Assembly: GCA_002254765.1 (NCBI GenBank)
Contig: NJDV01000108.1
Coordinates: 1-5,418 of the forward strand
From: Thermoplasmatales archaeon ex4484_36
GTDB taxonomy: Archaea; Thermoplasmatota; Penumbrarchaeia; Penumbrarchaeales; EX4484-36
Direction: 5' to 3'
Length of the DNA: 5,418 bases
The notes below the pieces were generated by a model. That model searched no databases. It was not told where the DNA came from and saw nothing but the letters and a program-made list of their open reading frames with translations. Each line of letters opens with the position of its first letter. The first letter of the stretch is position 1. A program made the position numbers and the translations under genes. This document shows, one piece after another, positions 1-4,735 of the stretch.

Positions 1-356
1 AACTCCCCTCTGCTTTTCCACTCCCTGTCAACGGAGAGATTGCCCTTTATGAACGCATTCACTACATCCCCCACCCTGCCTGAGGCGCCTGTGATCACCT
101 TAATTCCCAGTTGCTGGAAGAAGCTGATAGCCCTCCCACCCATTCCGTAGGCTATGACAACCTCTCCCCCTCTCTCTTTTATGAAATTTGGAAGATCCCC
201 GAGGCCGTGCTCTTCAAAGGGCACGGGAACCACCTCCACTCCCCTCACCTCTCCCCCAACCACATCTACGAAGGTGTAGAAGGGGCTCCTCCCGAAGTGG
301 GGGCTTATCTCGCTCTTAAGCCCACTGTCGTCAATGCATGGAAGCGCCAGTCTCAT
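1..356 (-). CDS. NifX/NifB-type dinitrogenase Fe-Mo cofactor domain protein (3' end cut off by the window)
   Basis: Reading the minus strand from the ATG at 356-354 gives 118 codons with no stop, running off the left edge. The protein starts [12 protein letters not shown]. It carries the family hallmarks in order: a beta strand, then [15 protein letters not shown] (residues 18-32), [15 protein letters not shown] (66-80), [12 protein letters not shown] (84-95), and a closing helix [11 protein letters not shown] (98-108). This is the single-domain COG1433/Nitro_FeMo-Co fold, usually about 110-130 residues, so only a short C-terminal tail is probably missing. Members outside nitrogen fixers bind or carry Fe-S or Mo-type clusters or are uncharacterised, and no nif genes are visible here, so a role in nitrogenase assembly should not be assumed. 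The start is well supported: a GGTGATC ribosome-binding site lies two bases upstream of the ATG, a TATA-like box lies further up, and the conserved N-terminal strand begins immediately. Confidence 0.88.
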   Translation of the reverse strand, partial: MRLALPCIDDSGLKSEISPHFGRSPFYTFVDVVGGEVRGVEVVPVPFEEHGLGDLPNFIKERGGEVVIAYGMGGRAISFFQQLGIKVITGASGRVGDVVNAFIKGNLSVDREWKSRGE

Positions 357-358
357 AC

Positions 359-365
359 GATCACC
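359..365 (-). promoter_or_regulatory. Ribosome binding site of the NifX-like gene
   Basis: Read on the minus strand, GGTGATC ends two bases before the ATG at 356-354. It is exactly complementary to part of the conserved 3' end of archaeal 16S rRNA (GATCACC). This decides the start codon of the NifX-like gene. The site lies just beside the palindrome at 366-387, sharing only its flank. Confidence 0.7.
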
Positions 366-387
366 GTTATGTGCATATGCACATAAC
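366..387. promoter_or_regulatory. Perfect 22-bp palindrome, probable operator of the NifX-like gene
   Basis: Each half reads GTTATGTGCAT and the two halves are exact reverse complements with no spacer, giving 11 paired positions. It lies between a TATA-like box (390-397, minus strand) and the ribosome-binding site (359-365). The predicted transcription start, about 26 bases from the TATA centre, falls at about 367-368, at one edge of the palindrome. A protein dimer bound here would block transcription initiation, so repression is the likely mode (inference). The core TGTGCATATGCACA has the form of a helix-turn-helix dimer site. No regulator gene is in the window. Predicted DNA-binding proteins of the DUF134 type often sit next to genes of this family in other genomes and are a candidate, but nothing here proves that. 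Confidence 0.72.
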
Positions 388-389
388 CC

Positions 390-397
390 ATATTAAT
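390..397 (-). promoter_or_regulatory. TATA-like box for the NifX-like gene
   Basis: The minus strand reads AAGATTAATAT across 400-390, a purine-rich BRE-like AAG followed by an AT-only TATA-like core. Its centre is about 38 bases from the ATG at 356, giving a predicted start site at about 367 and a leader of about 11 bases, enough to hold the GGTGATC site. The core is nearly symmetrical, so it could also serve rightward transcription towards the cyclophilin gene, with a leader of roughly 65 bases. Confidence 0.45.
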
Positions 398-477
398 CTT
401 CTCACTGCTGTGGGTTGCAAAGAAGGTCTGAGGCGGGTGAAGGGAAACCTTTTTCTCTCTCCGGGGCATCCAACAGT

Positions 478-482
478 GAGGG
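478..482 (+). promoter_or_regulatory. Ribosome binding site of the cyclophilin gene
   Basis: GAGGG lies five bases before the ATG at 488, inside the longer purine-rich GTGAGGGAT. This chooses ATG 488 over the in-frame ATG at 338, which would add about 50 residues with no family match and would run across the palindrome and the divergent promoter. The rest of 388-477 holds a T-rich run (449-455) that might be a weak TATA element. I see no small gene in it. Confidence 0.5.
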
Positions 483-487
483 ATAAC

Positions 488-952
488 ATGCCAAGGGATG
501 CTATTATTGAGACGGATTTTGGAACAATACGCGTGAGGCTTGAGACGGAGAGGGCCCCCATAACCACCCAGAATTTTATAAGATTGGCCCAGGCGGGCTT
601 CTACAACGGACTGACCTTCCACAGGGTCATCCCCAACTTCATGATCCAGGGTGGTTGCCCCCGGGGGGATGGAACGGGGGGCCCGGGTTACACGATTCCT
701 GATGAGTTCCAACCGGAACTCAAGCACTACCGGGGCGCCCTCTCTATGGCTAATGCCGGCCCCAACACAGGGGGAAGCCAGTTTTTCATTGTCCAAGCGG
801 AGGAAGGGGCTCACTGGCTGGATGGAAAGCACTCTGTTTTCGGCTACGTGGTGGAGGGAATGGAGGTGGTAGACAGGATAGCTTCCGTCCCCAGGGATAC
901 AAGAGACAGACCCTTGAAGCCTGTGCATATAAAGAGCATAAAGGTCCTCTAA
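488..952 (+). CDS. Cyclophilin-type peptidyl-prolyl cis-trans isomerase
   Basis: This is a 154-residue single-domain cyclophilin that speeds cis-trans isomerisation of X-Pro bonds during protein folding. No signal peptide or membrane segment is visible, so it should be cytoplasmic. Diagnostic blocks in order are [13 protein letters not shown] (44-56), [19 protein letters not shown] (83-101) and [11 protein letters not shown] (109-119). Aligned by eye to human cyclophilin A, the active-site set is complete: R46, F51, M52, Q54, F100, W110, L111 and H115 correspond to R55, F60, M61, Q63, F113, W121, L122 and H126. The length is typical of minimal prokaryotic cyclophilins. ATG 488 is supported by a GAGGG site five bases upstream and by the family N-terminus ([14 protein letters not shown]). 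The stop codon overlaps that of the convergent DP1 gene. The frame is clean throughout, unlike both large genes in the window. Confidence 0.96.
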   Translation: MPRDAIIETDFGTIRVRLETERAPITTQNFIRLAQAGFYNGLTFHRVIPNFMIQGGCPRGDGTGGPGYTIPDEFQPELKHYRGALSMANAGPNTGGSQFFIVQAEEGAHWLDGKHSVFGYVVEGMEVVDRIASVPRDTRDRPLKPVHIKSIKVL

Positions 953-1344
953 CCGCCCACCTTTACCGGGGGCTTTATGAGCCTTGCCCGGGGCTGCTTT
1001 CCTGAGAAGTCAAGGGCTCTGACGGAGAGGTCGTGGAGTCCCACAAGGGCCGCCCGGGCGGGTTGTGGCTGGATATTCCTCATGATCTGATATTCAGTCT
1101 GGCCCTGCCAAGCGGAGGCCTGGACCACCACTACGCCGCGATAGACCTCCACCTCAAAGCGGTGAACGTGGCCGCTGACGAAAATGTCGGGCACTTCTTC
1201 TATGGTGAGAAGATCTCTCTCAAGGGGAGCCATAGGGGTCCTTCCTCCGTAAATAGGGCAGAGGTGTCTCATCTTCAGCATGGCTATCTGGGCTGCTATT
1301 GGGTTCTCGTAGGATGCCCCCGGGACCTTGGTTATGAGGTCATC
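949..1344 (-). CDS. polB: DNA polymerase D small subunit (DP1), C-terminal part, third frame segment
   Basis: This is the last frame segment of the broken DP1 gene, about 131 codons, read from the GAT at 1344-1342 ([16 protein letters not shown] begins across the junction) to a TAG at 951-949. It holds the end of the calcineurin/Mre11-like phosphoesterase domain: the family block ending [12 protein letters not shown] and the metal-binding GHVHRFEV (GHVH at 1173-1162), followed by the conserved DP1 tail [19 protein letters not shown] and PQPARAALV. The first ATG in this frame is at 1281, but similarity to DP1 extends upstream of it to 1344, so this is a continuation and not an independent gene. 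The stop codon overlaps the cyclophilin stop. Confidence 0.88.
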   Translation of the reverse strand, partial: DDLITKVPGASYENPIAAQIAMLKMRHLCPIYGGRTPMAPLERDLLTIEEVPDIFVSGHVHRFEVEVYRGVVVVQASAWQGQTEYQIMRNIQPQPARAALVGLHDLSVRALDFSGKQPRARLIKPPVKVGG

Positions 1345-1471
1345 TAAAGGACCTACCGTGGTAGGCCAGAATCCTAACCCCCTTGATGCTGATCAGCGAC
1401 GGGCTCCCAAGGAAGAGGAAGCGCGAGGGGAAGAGGTTTCTAAACTCCTTCGGCAATGCAGGCTGGGGTTC
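1340..1471 (-). pseudogene. polB: DP1 middle segment in a second frame
   Basis: From 1471 to 1346 the minus strand encodes EPQPALPKEFRNLFPSRF and then GVRILAYHGRSF, in a frame different from the segments on either side. The frame ends at a TGA (1342-1340). EPQPA and YHGRS are conserved DP1 motifs lying between the GNHD and GHVH metal-binding motifs, with the His of YHGRS in the active-site region. It is too short and too internal to be a gene of its own, and continuity of the family sequence joins it to the flanking segments. Its left junction needs one base (the complement of T1345) to be skipped. Its right junction lacks roughly 20 residues. Confidence 0.85.
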
Positions 1472-2364
1472 GAGGAGAGGGCACCTGCAAGGGCCTCGTA
1501 TTGTTCCATTATGTTTACAATCTCGAGGTCCTTGTCCTGATCCTTGTATATGCCGACGCCATCCACAAGGTCCCCCGCAATGAGAAGATACCTCACTCTC
1601 TCCGTTATGTCCTTGGGGAGTCCCTCCACCTTCACAGAGGAGTTGAGCCATGAGATGAAGGTGTTCCACTCCCTCCTCATAAAGGTCTTTGACCCCACGT
1701 GGGTGTCTGAGGTGATAAGGAGATATGCCTCATCCCTGCTCAGCCGGGTCTTCATCTCCCGCCTTGAGATGTCTGGACGATGAACCTCCTTTATGAACAT
1801 GAGGTTTTTCTTCTCCCTGTGAAAATCACCCACCACAGCTACAACCTCGTCCTCTATTGGAGGTGGGTTGATCTTTCCAATGTTCCTTTTCATCACGATT
1901 CCGGTAACCTCTCCCCTTCCATCCTCAAGGGTCATAACGAGGTTCCCGTTGCGACTAGTCCTCACATCCCTCACCATGGCGATGAATCCCACATCCCTTC
2001 CCCTCTCCTTAAGGGCCTCCGGGACCCCGGGGGTATTAATCACCTCGGGTATGTTCCTCCTCAATATCTTGGATAGGGTCTCATAACGGCTTCTGAACAG
2101 TGAGAGAAAACCGTCGATCTCTGCATTTCTCACGGGGTGTTCTGTGGGGTCTGAGAGGATCTCGATCTCGCCGTTTAAGGTGGTGTAACTGCCTTTGAGC
2201 CTCCATAGATCATCTGGGGTGATGAGGGAGGGGAGCCTCTGCCCTTCTCTCAGAGCGCTATAAAGGAGGGTTCTCAGAACATCATCGCTGCTTAAGAGCT
2301 TGGCAGCCTCCGGTCGGAGAAGGTGCCCTCTTCGAGCGAGGTCGCTGATAAAATCGGGTTGCAT
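1393..2364 (-). CDS. polB: DNA polymerase D small subunit (DP1), N-terminal and central part, broken by frameshift
   Basis: DP1 is the proofreading subunit of the archaeal replicative polymerase PolD. It pairs with the large catalytic subunit DP2, which is not in this window. Residues 1-110 form a variable N-terminal region. An OB-fold-like domain follows at about 122-195 (FIAMVRDVRTSRNGNLVMTL, then EDEVVAVVGDF). The phosphoesterase domain then starts with the metal-binding DTHVGS (220-225; D220, H222) and AGDLVDGVGIYKDQDKDLEI (263-282; D265). Family similarity is lost after ALAGALSS (residue 298, codon 1473-1471). The last 25 residues of this frame are out-of-frame sequence ending at a TGA (1395-1393). 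Joining the three segments gives about 471 residues plus about 20 missing, within the normal DP1 range. ATG 2364 has no ribosome-binding site but sits where a leaderless mRNA would start. Confidence 0.93.
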   Translation of the reverse strand: MQPDFISDLARRGHLLRPEAAKLLSSDDVLRTLLYSALREGQRLPSLITPDDLWRLKGSYTTLNGEIEILSDPTEHPVRNAEIDGFLSLFRSRYETLSKILRRNIPEVINTPGVPEALKERGRDVGFIAMVRDVRTSRNGNLVMTLEDGRGEVTGIVMKRNIGKINPPPIEDEVVAVVGDFHREKKNLMFIKEVHRPDISRREMKTRLSRDEAYLLITSDTHVGSKTFMRREWNTFISWLNSSVKVEGLPKDITERVRYLLIAGDLVDGVGIYKDQDKDLEIVNIMEQYEALAGALSSNPSLHCRRSLETSSPRASSSLGARR

Positions 2365-2380
2365 GACAGAAGAACCATTG

Positions 2381-2400
2381 AAAGGTTAGATTAAACCTTT
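2381..2400. promoter_or_regulatory. Inverted repeat over the divergent promoter of DP1 and the surface-protein gene
   Basis: AAAGGTT (2381-2387) and AACCTTT (2394-2400) are exact reverse complements around a 6-base AT-rich spacer (AGATTA). On the minus strand the centre reads TTTAATCT preceded by AAAGG, a plausible BRE plus TATA. A start site about 26 bases downstream falls at about 2365, so the DP1 transcript would be leaderless. This agrees with the absence of a Shine-Dalgarno sequence before ATG 2364. On the plus strand the same core could drive the divergent gene with a start near 2417. The symmetry may be a shared bidirectional promoter, a regulator site, or chance. Transcript data are needed to decide. 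Confidence 0.4.
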
Positions 2401-2420
2401 ACTGTGGGTGGGGCGAAGGT

Positions 2421-2490
2421 AAACTTCGCCTAATAATCTGTGCTTTTTCGTTACTCTTCGTCTTCCCACCGGCCCTACTCACCCTGCCAG
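2421..2490 (+). other. Signal-peptide-like segment of the surface protein
   Basis: The translated stretch has two basic residues (K, R) followed by about 16 mostly hydrophobic residues (LIICAFSLLFVFPPALL) and a change to polar sequence (PEGTEGT). That is the n-region and h-region layout of a Sec signal. It is in frame with the whole repeat protein. No ATG, GTG or TTG lies in frame between the stop at 2379 and this stretch. A GTG at 2404 is one base out of frame and preserves a short glycine-rich n-region if one G is missing from the G run at 2410-2413. That repair is a guess. Confidence 0.6.
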
Positions 2491-4460
2491 AGGGCACTGA
2501 GGGCACAATAACCGACAGCTTCGGCAGTGGAAAAAGCGTCATCGTCCGCTTCCCCTCGGACCCCGCCGAGGGGCGTGTCAATATAGATGCATCAAATTAC
2601 GTCTCGGTGGACAGGAACTCAGCTATAGCCTCCTTCTCCCTCAACATTTCAACATATGACTCCGTGGGCGGGAACTACGTAACCTCCCCTGCTCTTGACA
2701 TCGGTGCGGCAGGAGGGGATGTGGAGTGGATCTTTGAGGGACAGGGTTATGGCAAGTTCGGCCACCAGGAGTATCTGAGCTCCGGATTGAAAAAGGTGAC
2801 CGTCACCTTCCCCTCTGGGGGCGGCAGCACCTCTTCTAACACTATACTTCTCCCGGAAAACACCGAGATTGCCTCGGCGGAGATCTCCGTGAGGGGGAGG
2901 TTCGTGGCCTCCTCCATTGAGAGGAAGACGCTTGCCAAGGATATATCTCCCCTAAACTATCGCCCTAGAAACCTCCACATAGGGGATTTGACAGGTGACG
3001 GATATCCGGACCTAATCATCGGAGATGCCTCAGGGGACAGGATAATCCTCTGCGAGAACCCCAGGAACATGAGCAGGAGCTGGAACTTCACGGTCATCGC
3101 CACAGGCATTGACAATCCGTGGGACTTTGAGGTCGTTGACCTGGACGAGGATGGGGATCTAGACATCGTTGTTGGGGGATATGGCTCATACCGCATCTAC
3201 TGGATAAAGAACAACAACAACGCCTCCTTCACCAGAACCACAATCTATTCCTCCCTCAGATACTGCGGAGTCGTGAGGGTGGGCGATATAGATAAGGATG
3301 GCTTCAATGACATAGTCACAATCACTGAGAGGTACTACTACTGGTATAACAGGGACAAGTTCATACTCTGGTTCGAAGCCCCAGATAACTACACCGGCTC
3401 ATGGACCGTGCACACCATAAGGCCCCGGGCCCCCTATTACTATTATTTCTACACCTATTACGCAATGGATCTCGGGGATATAAACGGCGACGGATACCTT
3501 GATGTGGTCTATGGTGGCACATATTCCTCCTATTACATGGGGGTTTACTGGTGCAAAAATCCAGGCTCTTCAGTGGGCTCTGCCACCTCCTGGACCCAGT
3601 ACACTCTGGACTCCAGCTCGCATCCTTACGGGCTCAGGGTTGCCGACATAGATGGAGACGATGATATGGATGTGGTGGTGGCAGAAAGCGGGGGCAACAA
3701 CGACATCTTCTGGTTGAGAAATACCGGTACCTCCAGCGGTTGGCCTTCAACGGTTATAGATTCTAACTTCCCTTCCGGGAGGTACGTAGAGGTTGCGGAT
3801 ATGGACGGAGACAGCGACCTGGATGTCATAGCAAGCTGTAGCGGAGGCTCTCCGTACAGGACCTCTATCTATCTTCAGACAGGAACACCTTCGCAGACCT
3901 CTGGGTGGACGAGGAAGAATATAGACACGGTCGTTGGGGAGGTGCATGGAATAGGTGTTGGGGACCTTGACAAAGACGGATACAATGATACCGCCATATC
4001 GGGTTATCATACTGCCCAGATAAAGGCGTTCTTGATAGACCCCTCTCCCACCTTCACCTGGGACGAGGTGTGGATAGACAAGGGCGGATACAGGAACATG
4101 AGAGGAGTGGACACCACTGACCTTGACGGCGACGGGGACCTTGATATAGTGTTCACCGCATACGATTCCAATCTCCTCTGCTGGGCAGTAAACGACGGGA
4201 CCCCCTACGATACTAACTGGACGGTATATCCTCTGGGGATCCTCCCCCGGGGTAACCGGCTCTTCGTCGCGGACATAGATGAGGACGGAGATATGGACGC
4301 CATCGCGACATCGGGGTACCAGAACTCCATATTCTGGGTGGAGAACAACGGGAACCTCACCGAGGGGAACTGGAATTACTATCAGGTGGCGACGACGGAG
4401 ACAGGGACGGGGATTTGGACGCCTTCGTCTGTTACGGTGCTTACGGCTCTGGTGGGGTGA
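2421..4460 (+). CDS. Secreted FG-GAP/VCBS repeat surface protein, N-terminal part (start unresolved, frame broken at the 3' end)
   Basis: The frame is open from 2382 (after a TGA at 2379-2381) to a TGA at 4458-4460. The first ordinary start codon is GTG 2607, but coding clearly begins earlier. At 2421-2490 the frame reads KLRLIICAFSLLFVFPPALL, a basic then hydrophobic signal-peptide-like stretch, followed by a beta-rich module. After GTG 2607 a DIG-type module follows (SPALDIGAAGGDVEWIFEGQ), then a beta-sandwich-like stretch with VTFPSGGG and AEISVRGRF. Nine calcium-binding propeller repeats follow from 2982, such as GDLTGDGYPDLIIGD, VDLDEDGDLDIVVGG and ADIDEDGDMDAIATS. Several N-glycosylation sequons (NIS, NMS, NFT, NAS, NYT, NWT, NLT) fit an extracellular location. 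The ligand is unknown; adhesion or surface-layer roles are inference. Similarity stops near 4383, where the protein continues in another frame, so the 4460 stop is probably not the real end. Confidence 0.85.
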   Translation, partial: KLRLIICAFSLLFVFPPALLTLPEGTEGTITDSFGSGKSVIVRFPSDPAEGRVNIDASNYVSVDRNSAIASFSLNISTYDSVGGNYVTSPALDIGAAGGDVEWIFEGQGYGKFGHQEYLSSGLKKVTVTFPSGGGSTSSNTILLPENTEIASAEISVRGRFVASSIERKTLAKDISPLNYRPRNLHIGDLTGDGYPDLIIGDASGDRIILCENPRNMSRSWNFTVIATGIDNPWDFEVVDLDEDGDLDIVVGGYGSYRIYWIKNNNNASFTRTTIYSSLRYCGVVRVGDIDKDGFNDIVTITERYYYWYNRDKFILWFEAPDNYTGSWTVHTIRPRAPYYYYFYTYYAMDLGDINGDGYLDVVYGGTYSSYYMGVYWCKNPGSSVGSATSWTQYTLDSSSHPYGLRVADIDGDDDMDVVVAESGGNNDIFWLRNTGTSSGWPSTVIDSNFPSGRYVEVADMDGDSDLDVIASCSGGSPYRTSIYLQTGTPSQTSGWTRKNIDTVVGEVHGIGVGDLDKDGYNDTAISGYHTAQIKAFLIDPSPTFTWDEVWIDKGGYRNMRGVDTTDLDGDGDLDIVFTAYDSNLLCWAVNDGTPYDTNWTVYPLGILPRGNRLFVADIDEDGDMDAIATSGYQNSIFWVENNGNLTEGNWNYYQVATTETGTGIWTPSSVTVLTALVG

Positions 4461-4735
4461 ACTGCTACATAAACGTGAACCCCACGGGCAACTGGCCCTC
4501 CTTTACAATTGGTGGCGGTCTCTACTACCCTAGGGATGTGAGGACCTGGGATATCACCGGTAACGGCTACCCCGATGTTGTGGTGACCGAGGGGTATTAC
4601 TACGGGGCAGTGAGATGGTATGAGAATCCGGGCAGATTAAGCGGCACGTGGAGGCGCTTCAACGTAGCCACCACTACCTATAACTGGTACCTCTGGGTGG
4701 GAGATTTAGGGGACGATGGTTATGCTGATGTGGTA
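2982..4735 (+). repeat. About 12 FG-GAP/VCBS-like propeller repeats
   Basis: Protein-level repeats spaced about 40-65 residues apart share a core of (G/A/V/T)-D-(L/I)-x-x-D-G-(D/Y)-x-D-(V/I)-(V/I), the calcium-loop signature of beta-propeller blades. Cores seen in order: GDLTGDGYPD, VDLDEDGDLD, GDIDKDGFND, GDINGDGYLD, ADIDGDDDMD, ADMDGDSDLD, GDLDKDGYND, TDLDGDGDLD, ADIDEDGDMD, then past the frame break DGDRDGDLD, WDITGNGYPD and GDLGDDGYAD. Between cores, most blades carry a W-rich strand such as IYWIKNN, VYWCKNP, IFWLRN or IFWVENN. Twelve blades exceed one seven-bladed propeller, so two propellers or one large one are possible. The DNA copies have diverged, so this is an old duplication and not a recent tandem expansion. 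Confidence 0.85.

Noticed and set aside
338..487. Upstream extension of the cyclophilin gene to the in-frame ATG at 338
   Set aside because: The added residues match no cyclophilin feature, cross the palindrome and divergent promoter, and overlap the start of the minus-strand gene. ATG 488 has its own ribosome-binding site.
921..928. GTGCATAT-like half of the palindrome near the cyclophilin 3' end
   Set aside because: It is a partial match inside coding sequence with no second half-site, so chance is the better explanation.
353..928. Long minus-strand open frame opposite the cyclophilin gene
   Set aside because: It is a mirror of the cyclophilin codon pattern with no recognisable domain, and the plus-strand gene has a full active site.
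1340..1480. Archaeal intron or intein as the cause of the DP1 interruption
   Set aside because: Introns and inteins add sequence. Here conserved sequence is missing and there is no inserted block or splice motif.
1780..2086. Plus-strand open frames opposite DP1
   Set aside because: They lie antisense to strongly conserved DP1 sequence, have biased composition and show no family features.
4279..4533. Arg-rich plus-strand open frame across the surface-protein frame break
   Set aside because: The run of Arg and Trp is the out-of-frame reading of GAC/GGC-rich calcium-loop codons. The other two frames hold the real repeat protein.
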